NCBI GenBank assembly: GCA_000183865.1
Contig: CM001047.1
Location: 636,888 to 642,547 of the forward strand
DNA: 5,660 nucleotides
Reading direction: 5' to 3'
DNA from: Listeria marthii FSL S4-120
GTDB lineage: Bacteria; Bacillota; Bacilli; Lactobacillales; Listeriaceae
In this document: piece after piece, positions 1 to 4,746 of the stretch
Numbering within the stretch: the first letter of the stretch is position 1
Layout: each line of letters starts with the position of its first letter
Notes under the pieces: model-generated
The model's input: only the letters and a program-made list of their open reading frames with translations
The model's database searches: none
Told to the model about the DNA's origin: nothing
Made by a program: the position numbers and the translations under genes

Positions 1-153
1 ATAGCTTTTTAAAACAGGATCAGGGATATTAACCACATCCTGCGGTACATTTGTTTCCGTATTTTCTTCAGCAAAAGTATGTGTGAAATTAGGTATAGTC
101 AAGGGTGCTAATAAAAGAATGCATAAACCAATCTTTATCCCAGTTTTTTTCAT
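1..153 (-). CDS. Internalin-family surface protein, N-terminal part only (runs off the left edge)
   Basis: The ATG at 151-153 (read leftward) opens 51 codons that continue to the window edge. They start MKKTGIKIGL and contain a typical secretory signal peptide: a basic N-terminus, a hydrophobic core at residues 8-21 and a likely cleavage after the TFA at residues 26-28. The start of an internalin cap follows, ending in IPDPVLKSY. Ungapped comparison with the start of the neighbouring gene at 287-2020 gives 36 of 51 identical residues, so this is a tandem paralogue. An AGGAGGA ribosome binding site at 162-168, 8 nt from the ATG, supports the start. LRRs and a cell-wall anchor would be expected beyond the edge but cannot be seen. 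The gene has its own promoter-like region and is separated from the upstream paralogue by a terminator, so it is probably transcribed on its own. Confidence 0.9.
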   Translation of the reverse strand, partial: MKKTGIKIGLCILLLAPLTIPNFTHTFAEENTETNVPQDVVNIPDPVLKSY

Positions 154-161
154 GTATGTAA

Positions 162-168
162 TCCTCCT
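162..168 (-). promoter_or_regulatory. Ribosome binding site of the left internalin paralogue
   Basis: The leftward strand reads AGGAGGA, 8 nt before the ATG at 153. It is a near-perfect Shine-Dalgarno sequence at ideal spacing and fixes the start of the truncated gene. Confidence 0.85.
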
Positions 169-191
169 AAAAAATTGGTGCTTAGTGTTTA

Positions 192-245
192 ATTATACAA
201 AATTTTAGAATTTAAAACAATTCCTTTTTTAGTCGAATTCTAAAT
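192..245 (-). promoter_or_regulatory. Promoter region of the left internalin paralogue (sigma-A-like plus possible sigma-B-like elements)
   Basis: On the leftward strand TTGTTT (215-220) and a perfect TATAAT (192-197) are separated by 17 nt, a plausible sigma-A promoter. A second pair, ATTTAG (240-245) and AGGAAT (220-225) with a 14-nt spacer, resembles the Listeria sigma-B pattern (GTTT, then 13-15 nt, then GGGWAW) but imperfectly. Both pairs are also present in front of the neighbouring paralogue, at equal or nearly equal spacing. Which one is used cannot be decided from sequence. Confidence 0.55.
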
Positions 246-281
246 AAAAAACCGCAAAAGAGGAAAATCTCTTTTACGGTT
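241..281 (-). terminator. Rho-independent terminator of the internalin gene 287-2020
   Basis: A 13-bp stem (arms 250-262 and 269-281, one G-T pair) with a 6-nt loop is followed on the leftward strand by a T-rich run at 249-241. It starts 5 nt after the TAA of the internalin gene. It separates that gene from the downstream paralogue. Confidence 0.9.
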
Positions 282-286
282 CTAGT

Positions 287-2020
287 TTAGCTATGTTTTC
301 TTTTACGGAAAAAGCTAATTGCGACGCCTGCGAGGATAATTCCGATTAATACAGTAGTTGCTGAGCTCTCGTCACCAGTGTATGGTAGAGTGGCATTTGC
401 TTGCTCTGCTGAGTTTTCCGAAATAACAGATTGGCCATTTTCATTTGGAACATTGGGGTTGTCTGGGTCAGGTGTTGGGGTTGGTCCCGGTGGTGTGGGT
501 GGTTCATCGCCTGCTACAACGGTTACGGTGACAGTTACTGGATCTGCTTCTACTCCATCTGCACTAACCGCGCGCAACGTGACAGTATAGGTTCCAACTT
601 TAGTTAAATCAACCACACTATCGAAATCACTTGTCACTTCGCTACCATCACTTGTTGCAGCAGAAATATCTTGTAAAAATTGTTCCGCAGTTTTCGTTGT
701 TCCTTTTGAATAAGTAATCGTTTTATCCGCTGTAATGACAGGTTTCTCAAGGATGGTTACAGTCACTTGTTTTGGTGTTGCTTTTAAACCAGCAGCATTT
801 TCGGCATTTAGTGTGACAGTATAGACGCCGGGCGTGTTCAAATCGACGACGCTATCAAAATCACTCGTAACCGGGGTACCGTCGTCTGTCTCAGCCTGAA
901 TATCTTGTAAAAATTGTGCTTCTGTAACAGTCGTTTTTTCCGTGTAGCTTATGGCAGAGTCATTGGTAATGGTAAGTGTGTGATCGACGTTGAAAGATTG
1001 TCGATACGTTCCGCCAGATACGGAATAGCTAGAAAAATTAGGCGGTGTTGCGTAACTGCCAGCCGGATTATTATAAAGAGCATTATAGTACATGGTTTCA
1101 ATGGAATCGAAGTACGCTTTTGTTACGCCGCTAACCGTTATCCCTGTATTATCAATACTCAAACGAGTGCCGTTAATTTGTTCATCATTTAGCGCAAAGA
1201 TAGTAGATGAACCACTACTTGAAGTGGTAAAAGGAAATGCAACGCCATCAAAGTTAACACCGCGTCCAATCATTAAATCAAATGGAACAAAAAGTGTTTG
1301 ATTGGCTTCATCGTAGTTTAATGCGGAACTTTTAATCGTGCTTTCGATAGGAACGCTACGTCCGACATTTTGACCGTATGCTGATAGATTGGTTAATTTT
1401 GGAAAGGTATCAATCCCGCGAAAGTCATTCACTCCGCAAAATTGGATAAATAAAGTAGTTAAATTTGGTATGGATTTGAGGGGCATCACATTCGTAATCG
1501 CAAAATTACTATCTAGGTTTAAGAAAGTTAAGCTAGGAAGTTTATTTATTTTAGTTAAGGAGTTGTTATCTAATTTACCTGGGCTTAAATTGAGGTTAGT
1601 TACGTTTACTAAGCCATTTAAATTAGGTAGGGAACTATCAGTTAAATTGTTTCCGGAAATACTAAGGTTAGTCAAACTCAGGATGTTGGCAACGATAGAG
1701 TAATCAGTCACACCTGTGTTAGATAAACGCAAAACAGACAAGTTATGAGCATAATCGAGACCTGTTAAATCTGTTAAGCTAGCATTGCTAATATCAACAT
1801 TTGTGATTGTATCCATTTGAGCTTCGGTGATGTCACTTGTACTAGCTTGACCTAAAAGCCCATTTAGATAGCTTTTTAAAACAGGATCAGGAATATTTAC
1901 GATATCTTGTGCTGCTTTTGCGTCAATCGTTTCATCTGCAAATGTATGTGTAGAAATTGGTATAGTAAGTGGAGCCATCAAAAGAATACATAAACCAATT
2001 TTTAGTCCAATTTTTCTCAT
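287..2020 (-). CDS. Internalin-like LRR surface protein with LPxTG (LPYTG) cell-wall anchor
   Basis: A 577-residue secreted, sortase-anchored protein. Visible in order: signal peptide 1-28 (cleavage after TFA); internalin cap about 29-71; leucine-rich repeats of 22-24 residues starting at 72, 94, 116, 140, 164 and 187, with a partial one from 209; a unique region about 217-345; two related Ig-like repeats, 351-423 and 429-501, 44/73 identical, probably bacterial Ig group 3; a proline-rich linker 505-526; then LPYTG at 545-549, a hydrophobic stretch and a basic tail (FRKRKHS). The sorting signal predicts covalent attachment to peptidoglycan by sortase A. Internalin LRRs usually bind protein ligands; no ligand can be inferred here. 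The LRR block is short compared with InlA. The ATG at 2020 is supported by AGGAGGG 8 nt upstream. It resembles lmo0610 of L. monocytogenes as I recall it. It is monocistronic, with its own promoter region and terminator. Confidence 0.95.
   Translation of the reverse strand: MRKIGLKIGLCILLMAPLTIPISTHTFADETIDAKAAQDIVNIPDPVLKSYLNGLLGQASTSDITEAQMDTITNVDISNASLTDLTGLDYAHNLSVLRLSNTGVTDYSIVANILSLTNLSISGNNLTDSSLPNLNGLVNVTNLNLSPGKLDNNSLTKINKLPSLTFLNLDSNFAITNVMPLKSIPNLTTLFIQFCGVNDFRGIDTFPKLTNLSAYGQNVGRSVPIESTIKSSALNYDEANQTLFVPFDLMIGRGVNFDGVAFPFTTSSSGSSTIFALNDEQINGTRLSIDNTGITVSGVTKAYFDSIETMYYNALYNNPAGSYATPPNFSSYSVSGGTYRQSFNVDHTLTITNDSAISYTEKTTVTEAQFLQDIQAETDDGTPVTSDFDSVVDLNTPGVYTVTLNAENAAGLKATPKQVTVTILEKPVITADKTITYSKGTTKTAEQFLQDISAATSDGSEVTSDFDSVVDLTKVGTYTVTLRAVSADGVEADPVTVTVTVVAGDEPPTPPGPTPTPDPDNPNVPNENGQSVISENSAEQANATLPYTGDESSATTVLIGIILAGVAISFFRKRKHS
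374..388 (-). other. Sortase sorting motif LPYTG within the internalin
   Basis: Codons 545-549 read L-P-Y-T-G. They are followed by a hydrophobic segment (about residues 555-571) and a positively charged tail, the standard sortase A substrate layout. The tyrosine fills the variable position. Confidence 0.93.
518..970 (-). repeat. Two tandem Ig-like domain repeats inside the internalin gene
   Basis: Bases 752-970 (residues 351-423) and 518-736 (residues 429-501) encode two 73-residue units with a 78-residue period. Manual alignment gives 44 identical positions, including a run of eleven (VTSDFDSVVDL) and YTVTL. The pattern fits the bacterial Ig-like group 3 fold common in Listeria surface proteins, serving as a stalk between the LRR head and the wall anchor. 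The family name is inferred from pattern. Confidence 0.85.
1375..1807 (-). repeat. Leucine-rich repeat block of the internalin
   Basis: Residues 72-216 contain about six internalin-type LRRs of 22-24 residues. Units begin with Lx(x)Lxx(x)x(N/S) patterns such as LSVLRLSNTGVTDY, LTNLSISGNNLTD and LTFLNLDSN. Two 24-residue units (116-139 and 140-163) are slightly longer than the 22-residue internalin norm. The sixth unit (187-208) contains a cysteine at residue 195 and a poorly matching consensus, so the block decays toward its C-terminal end. Confidence 0.85.
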
Positions 2021-2028
2021 GAAATTAA

Positions 2029-2035
2029 CCCTCCT
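2029..2035 (-). promoter_or_regulatory. Ribosome binding site of the internalin gene
   Basis: The leftward strand reads AGGAGGG, 8 nt from the ATG at 2020. It confirms the start codon. Confidence 0.87.
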
Positions 2036-2057
2036 AAAAAATAACCATTAGTCTATT

Positions 2058-2110
2058 TTTATACAAAATGCTATATCTTAACCAATTCCTCTTTTAGTTC
2101 TTTTCTAAAC
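2058..2110 (-). promoter_or_regulatory. Promoter region of the internalin gene (sigma-A-like and possible sigma-B-like elements)
   Basis: The leftward strand shows TTGGTT (2080-2085), 16 nt, then TATAAA (2058-2063), a moderate sigma-A promoter. It also shows GTTTAG (2105-2110), 14 nt, then AGGAAT (2085-2090), one base from the GGGWAW sigma-B -10 pattern. The second pair keeps its exact spacing in the paralogue, whereas the sigma-A-like pair differs by 1 nt. I recall lmo0610 being reported as sigma-B dependent in L. monocytogenes, which would fit, but the mismatch leaves this open. The rest of the 159-base gap (2021-2179) holds only the RBS and the terminator described separately. Confidence 0.55.
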
Positions 2111-2133
2111 AAAAGGTACCCCGAAAACAGCAC

Positions 2134-2173
2134 AAAAAAACCGTGAAAGTAGAGAGCTACTTTCACGGTTTTT
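2134..2173 (-). terminator. Rho-independent terminator after azoR (potentially bidirectional)
   Basis: A perfect 12-bp stem (arms 2141-2152 and 2157-2168) with a 4-nt loop begins 11 nt past the azoR stop. The leftward strand continues with a T-run (complement of the A-run 2134-2140) and the rightward strand also has five T (2169-2173). It insulates azoR from the internalin promoter downstream. Confidence 0.92.
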
Positions 2174-2179
2174 GATTAA

Positions 2180-2806
2180 TTAAAAGATTTTAGCTAACTC
2201 AACAGCTTCTTTTGCACCAGCAGAGATAATATCTTTTGCTTGGTCAGGTTTTGCATTGTGACCTTCTACAATAACCATTTCTGGTTCAGAGATGCCGAAG
2301 TGAGCTAATACATTTTTTACATAGCTAAGGGACATTTCAAAGCTTTGCATTGGGCCATCAGAGTAAATCCCGCCGCGAGCGTTAAGCAGAGCGATTTTTT
2401 TATCAGCAACTAAGCCAACTGGACCGTTTGCAGTATATTTGAACGTTTTGCCAGCTTGATTTAAATAGAATAAGTACGTTAAAAATTGGGCTGGAATACT
2501 GAAGTTCCAAAGTGGGAACGCCATCACGATTTTGTCAGCTGCTAAAAATTGGTCTAAGTAGCTGTTCGCAATATCAGCTAAGCGTTTTTCGTCTGGACTT
2601 AATGCTTCACCAGCTGCTTCTTTATGTAATCCACTCATCATTGTTACATCATAATAAGGTAGATCTGCTTCGAATAAATCTAATTCTGTTACATTATCGT
2701 CCGGGTGGGACTTTTTGTATTCAGTTAGGAAAATTTCGTATAGTGCCACGCTGACTGAGCGTTCGGCAGGTAAACCATTTGCTTTGATGAAAAGTACGTT
2801 TGTCAT
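2180..2806 (-). CDS. azoR: FMN-dependent NADH-azoreductase / NADH:quinone oxidoreductase, AzoR family
   Basis: A 208-residue cytosolic flavodoxin-fold enzyme, the usual length for AzoR. In this family FMN is bound by a homodimer and two-electron transfer from NADH reduces quinones to hydroquinones and cleaves azo bonds, which avoids semiquinone stress. Visible hallmarks: N-terminal beta strand VLFIKANGLPAERSVS (4-19) forming the phosphate-binding loop; the FMN-contacting FPLWNFSIPA (97-106); and NARGGIYS (142-149) with its glycine pair. The ATG at 2806 has GGAGG at 2816-2820 with 9 nt spacing. It is divergent from a MarR regulator and a quinone-reductase-like gene, which fits an electrophile-defence module. 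It ends in its own terminator. It corresponds to lmo0611 of L. monocytogenes as I recall it (older annotations say acyl-carrier-protein phosphodiesterase, a misnomer for this family). Confidence 0.93.
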   Translation of the reverse strand: MTNVLFIKANGLPAERSVSVALYEIFLTEYKKSHPDDNVTELDLFEADLPYYDVTMMSGLHKEAAGEALSPDEKRLADIANSYLDQFLAADKIVMAFPLWNFSIPAQFLTYLFYLNQAGKTFKYTANGPVGLVADKKIALLNARGGIYSDGPMQSFEMSLSYVKNVLAHFGISEPEMVIVEGHNAKPDQAKDIISAGAKEAVELAKIF

Positions 2807-2843
2807 TACATCTTGCCTCCATTTTAAATTAAATTATCTATTA

Positions 2844-2873
2844 AGTGTAGCGTATTTTGGATAGCAACAGCAA
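2844..2873 (-). promoter_or_regulatory. Candidate azoR promoter
   Basis: The leftward strand offers TTGCTG (2868-2873), 18 nt, TACACT (2844-2849). An overlapping alternative is TTGCTA (2862-2867), 17 nt, TTAATA (2839-2844). Neither is strong. An imperfect-spaced inverted repeat, AGCAA (2869-2873) and TTGCT (2879-2883), covers the -35 and may be a regulator site. No copy of the 12-mer operator found before marR is seen here, so azoR may be under different control. Confidence 0.4.
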
Positions 2874-2919
2874 GTAAATTGCTTACAAAAAATTAGCCAC
2901 TAATATTTGAGCAGATGTT

Positions 2920-2947
2920 TTGTGCTTTTAGAAAGGAAGCGTATAAT
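2920..2947 (+). promoter_or_regulatory. Promoter of the marR-oxidoreductase operon
   Basis: A perfect -10 TATAAT (2942-2947) follows TTGTGC (2920-2925) with a 16-nt spacer. Transcription would start near 2953-2955, inside the palindromic operator. That is the expected geometry for repression by the operon's own MarR protein. Confidence 0.65.
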
Positions 2948-2976
2948 AGTTGATATATCATTTGACGTGTCAACTA
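2947..2976. promoter_or_regulatory. Double palindromic operator, likely bound by the MarR regulator
   Basis: Two 12-bp near-palindromes abut: TTGATATATCAT (2950-2961) and TTGACGTGTCAA (2962-2973), both fitting TTGAyrTrTCAw. Together they lie in a larger inverted repeat with 14-bp arms (2947-2960 and 2963-2976, 11 of 14 positions matching) around a 2-bp centre. The element starts at the last base of the -10 and covers the predicted transcription start. MarR dimers typically bind palindromes of this kind, and two abutting sites suggest binding of two dimers. Assignment to this MarR is inferred from position. Confidence 0.7.
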
Positions 2977-2977
2977 T

Positions 2978-2985
2978 GGAGGTGG
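2978..2985 (+). promoter_or_regulatory. Ribosome binding site that decides the marR start
   Basis: GGAGGTGG is a full-strength Shine-Dalgarno sequence. The only in-frame codon at correct distance is CTG at 2991. An in-frame ATG at 2976 overlaps the first base of this site and has no purine-rich site before it; the ATG at 2999 is out of frame and meets a stop after 18 codons. Confidence 0.75.
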
Positions 2986-2990
2986 AAACG

Positions 2991-3431
2991 CTGAAACCAT
3001 GTACAGAACGATCAGAATTACTTTACCGGATGCACTTGTTATCCAAGGAAATTAGCCATGTGTTTGAACAACAAACGAATATGAGCTTTACGAAAGTGGA
3101 GATTTTATTTCATATTCAACAAGCACCCGGCCAAAGCCAAAATCGGCTAAGAGAAAAACTTTATATCGATTCGGCGAGTATTACCCGTCATTTGAAGCGA
3201 ATGGAAGAACAAGGGCTCATCGTTCGGAAAAAGCAAGATGACAACAAACGCTATACGTATTTATTTTTAACACCAGCTGGCGAGGCAGAATTAGCCACTT
3301 TGCTTTTGGAAAAAGAAAAATTCCAGAACGAAGCTTTAGAAGCTTTTTCAGAGGAAGAAGTGAGTGCATTACTAAAATCAGTCACAAAAATGATGAATAA
3401 TGTAGAGAAAATGGAGGAGAAGTTAAAATGA
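2991..3431 (+). CDS. MarR-family winged-helix transcriptional regulator, probable CTG start
   Basis: From CTG at 2991 the protein has 146 residues, typical for MarR; starting at the in-frame ATG 2976 gives 151. The CTG is preferred because GGAGGTGG lies 5-6 nt before it. The domain order is standard: N-terminal dimerisation helix (about 5-28), DNA-binding helices with the recognition helix near DSASITRHLKRMEEQG (60-75), a wing with the conserved basic and acidic residues RKKQDDNKRYTYLFLT (79-94), and C-terminal dimerisation helices (about 96-146). The only cysteine is residue 4, close to where single-cysteine OhrR and YodB-type sensors carry their redox cysteine, so direct sensing of quinones or oxidants is possible but unproven. 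It overlaps the following reductase gene by 4 bp (ATGA) and most likely represses this operon through the double palindrome upstream. No known orthologue name is assigned with confidence. Confidence 0.9.
   Translation: MKPCTERSELLYRMHLLSKEISHVFEQQTNMSFTKVEILFHIQQAPGQSQNRLREKLYIDSASITRHLKRMEEQGLIVRKKQDDNKRYTYLFLTPAGEAELATLLLEKEKFQNEALEAFSEEEVSALLKSVTKMMNNVEKMEEKLK
3413..3420 (+). promoter_or_regulatory. Ribosome binding site of the oxidoreductase, inside marR
   Basis: GGAGGAGA lies 7 nt before the ATG at 3428, within the last codons of marR. With the ATGA overlap it points to translational coupling of the two genes. Confidence 0.8.
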
Positions 3432-4369
3432 AAGCAGTTGTAATTGAAAATTATGGTGGCAAAGAAGAGTTAAAAGAAAAAGAAGTAGCAATGCCAAAAG
3501 CGGGAAAAAATCAAGTGATTGTAAAAGAAGCAGCAACTTCAATTAACCCGATTGATTGGAAACTTCGTGAAGGCTATTTAAAACAAATGATGGACTGGGA
3601 ATTCCCAATTATTTTAGGATGGGACGTAGCGGGTGTTATTTCCGAAGTTGGTGAAGGCGTAACCGATTGGAAAGTTGGTGATGAAGTATTTGCTCGCCCT
3701 GAAACGACTCGTTTTGGTACGTATGCTGAGTATACAGCGGTAGATGATCACTTACTTGCACCACTTCCAGACGGTATTAGTTTTGACGAAGCGGCATCAA
3801 TTCCACTGGCTGGCTTAACTGCATGGCAAGCATTGTTCGATCACGCAAAACTACAAAAAGGTGAAAAAGTCTTGATTCATGCGGGTGCTGGTGGCGTTGG
3901 AACACTGGCGATTCAACTTGCAAAACATGCTGGAGCAGAAGTAATCACAACAGCTAGTGCGAAAAACCATGAATTACTAAAATCGCTTGGAGCAGACCAA
4001 GTCATTGATTATAAAGAAGTTAATTTTAAAGATGTCCTTTCTGATATCGATGTCGTATTTGACACAATGGGCGGCCAAATCGAAACAGACAGCTACGATG
4101 TATTAAAAGAAGGAACAGGACGTTTAGTTAGTATCGTCGGTATTTCCAATGAAGAACGTGCGAAAGAAAAAAATGTAACAGCAACTGGAATTTGGCTTCA
4201 ACCAAACGGCGAACAGTTGAAAGAACTAGGCAAATTGCTTGCTGATAAAACGGTTAAACCAATCGTTGGCGCAACTTTCCCATTCTCTGAAAAAGGTGTT
4301 TTCGACGCACATGCATTGAGTGAAACGCACCATGCGGTAGGAAAAATAGTCATTTCATTTAATAAATAA
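3428..4369 (+). CDS. Zinc-free medium-chain dehydrogenase/reductase, NADPH:quinone oxidoreductase-like
   Basis: A 313-residue cytosolic oxidoreductase of the MDR superfamily, length typical for quinone oxidoreductase (QOR) members. The N-terminal GroES-like domain (about 1-120) contains TSINPIDWKLREGY (37-50) and GWDVAGVISEVGEGVTDWKVGDEV (64-87), the QOR-type replacement for the zinc-site segment of alcohol dehydrogenases; the cysteine ligands of the zinc sites are absent and no cysteine was seen in the protein. The Rossmann domain carries HAGAGGVGTLAIQLAKHAGA (151-170), whose AGAGGVG motif binds the NAD(P)H phosphates; QOR members usually prefer NADPH. The substrate is probably a quinone or an activated alkenal or enone, but sequence alone does not decide. 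It is the second gene of the marR operon, overlapping it by ATGA, and is followed by a terminator. Location beside azoR supports a shared role in electrophile or quinone detoxification. Confidence 0.92.
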   Translation: MKAVVIENYGGKEELKEKEVAMPKAGKNQVIVKEAATSINPIDWKLREGYLKQMMDWEFPIILGWDVAGVISEVGEGVTDWKVGDEVFARPETTRFGTYAEYTAVDDHLLAPLPDGISFDEAASIPLAGLTAWQALFDHAKLQKGEKVLIHAGAGGVGTLAIQLAKHAGAEVITTASAKNHELLKSLGADQVIDYKEVNFKDVLSDIDVVFDTMGGQIETDSYDVLKEGTGRLVSIVGISNEERAKEKNVTATGIWLQPNGEQLKELGKLLADKTVKPIVGATFPFSEKGVFDAHALSETHHAVGKIVISFNK

Positions 4370-4378
4370 GATTTTCGA

Positions 4379-4408
4379 GAAGCTAGATGCTATCATCTAG
4401 CTTTTTTT
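4379..4408 (+). terminator. Rho-independent terminator of the marR-oxidoreductase operon
   Basis: A perfect 9-bp stem (arms 4381-4389 and 4394-4402, extendable by an A-T and a G-T pair) with loop CTAT is followed by a T-run at 4402-4408, 10 nt after the stop codon. The leftward strand has no T-run after the hairpin, so termination should act mainly on rightward transcripts. Confidence 0.9.
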
Positions 4409-4413
4409 GTTGT

Positions 4414-4442
4414 TTGCTGGAATATGGTAGATGGGCTATAAT
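4414..4442 (+). promoter_or_regulatory. Candidate rightward promoter antisense to the small HTH gene
   Basis: TTGCTG (4414-4419), a 17-nt spacer and a perfect TATAAT (4437-4442) lie just after the operon terminator. No rightward gene begins nearby; transcripts would run into the 3' end of the leftward gene at 4467-4709. The -10 sits in an 11-bp palindrome, GCTATAATAGC (4435-4445). Chance occurrence in AT-rich DNA is possible. Confidence 0.45.
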
Positions 4443-4466
4443 AGCAAAAAAGGTGGGACGGGGATT

Positions 4467-4709
4467 TCAGTCTTCTATAAGAAAGGCAAGGTCACTCGCT
4501 ACTTCTAAATCACTAAGTTGTTTCGCGATAATATCCGCGCCAGTATTTAGAAAGATAGCCATTTGACTGAGCGTGCGGAGACTAATGTCAGAAGTGCGAA
4601 TATCTTTGTCGATAAGTTTCTGCAAAGTGCCTTTTTTTAAGCGAGTATTTGATTCAATATCGGTGGCAGTAATGTGATTAATTGCTAACAATTGTTCAAT
4701 CGGATGCAT
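4467..4709 (-). CDS. Small protein with a degenerate Cro/XRE-type helix-turn-helix
   Basis: From the ATG at 4709 the protein has 80 residues; ATG at 4712 gives 81, and a TTG at 4727 would give 86 but would translate through the ribosome binding site. GAGG at 4717-4720 lies 7 nt before the 4709 ATG, which is therefore preferred. The fold pattern looks like a Cro/C1 repressor DNA-binding domain: helix 1 HPIEQLLAIN, helix 2-turn-helix 3 across ITATDIESNTRLKKGTLQKLI, then SLRTLSQMAIFLNTGADIIAKQL as helices 4 and 5. No effector or enzyme domain fits in the remaining acidic tail (LIED). It could be a small transcriptional regulator, perhaps of the divergent membrane-protein gene 107 bp away. The helix-turn-helix match is by eye; I recall only a hypothetical annotation for the equivalent Listeria gene. 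No clear terminator follows. Confidence 0.8.
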   Translation of the reverse strand: MHPIEQLLAINHITATDIESNTRLKKGTLQKLIDKDIRTSDISLRTLSQMAIFLNTGADIIAKQLSDLEVASDLAFLIED

Positions 4710-4746
4710 CATTTCACCTCGTTTCAATAGTTAACTTTATGAATTA

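Larger units (their letters stand above)
1868..2117 (-). repeat. Duplicated segment: promoter, RBS and 5' coding end shared with 1-250
   Basis: This segment and bases 1-250 are direct repeats. Coding starts align without gaps (36/51 residues). Both have AGGAGG(G/A) 8 nt before the ATG, and both carry the blocks ATTTTGTATAA, AGGAATTG, ACTAAAA and TTTAGAA in the same order upstream. The similarity extends to about the terminator of the preceding gene, which suggests the duplication unit was a whole gene with its control region. Confidence 0.85.

Noticed and set aside
378..590. Rightward open frame opposite the internalin stalk and anchor region
   Set aside because: It is a Gly/Val/Thr-rich shadow of the Pro/Thr-rich linker and Ig repeats on the other strand, with no RBS and no family resemblance.
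914..1703. Three rightward open frames inside the internalin gene (914-1192, 1092-1301, 1389-1703)
   Set aside because: They are antisense to a clearly coding LRR and Ig-like region, lack ribosome binding sites and have no recognisable domain.
287..2020. Internalin gene considered as a pseudogene or a member of a pathogenicity island
   Set aside because: The frame is intact from signal peptide to anchor, and the flanks show no mobile-element, tRNA or virulence-cluster features.
2134..2173. Hairpin before the internalin promoter considered as a riboswitch or attenuator
   Set aside because: It lies upstream of the internalin promoter and immediately after the azoR stop with T-runs, so it is a plain terminator.
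2512..2754. Rightward open frame inside azoR
   Set aside because: It is antisense to conserved azoreductase motifs and has no RBS; its composition is that of a shadow frame.
2907..2990. Upstream extension of the MarR protein to a TTG at 2907
   Set aside because: This start lies upstream of the -10 at 2942-2947, has no RBS and would translate through the promoter and operator.
4710..4727. Upstream extension of the small HTH protein to a TTG at 4727 (leftward)
   Set aside because: The extension would translate the GAGGTG ribosome binding site; an ATG pair at 4712 and 4709 is well placed after it.
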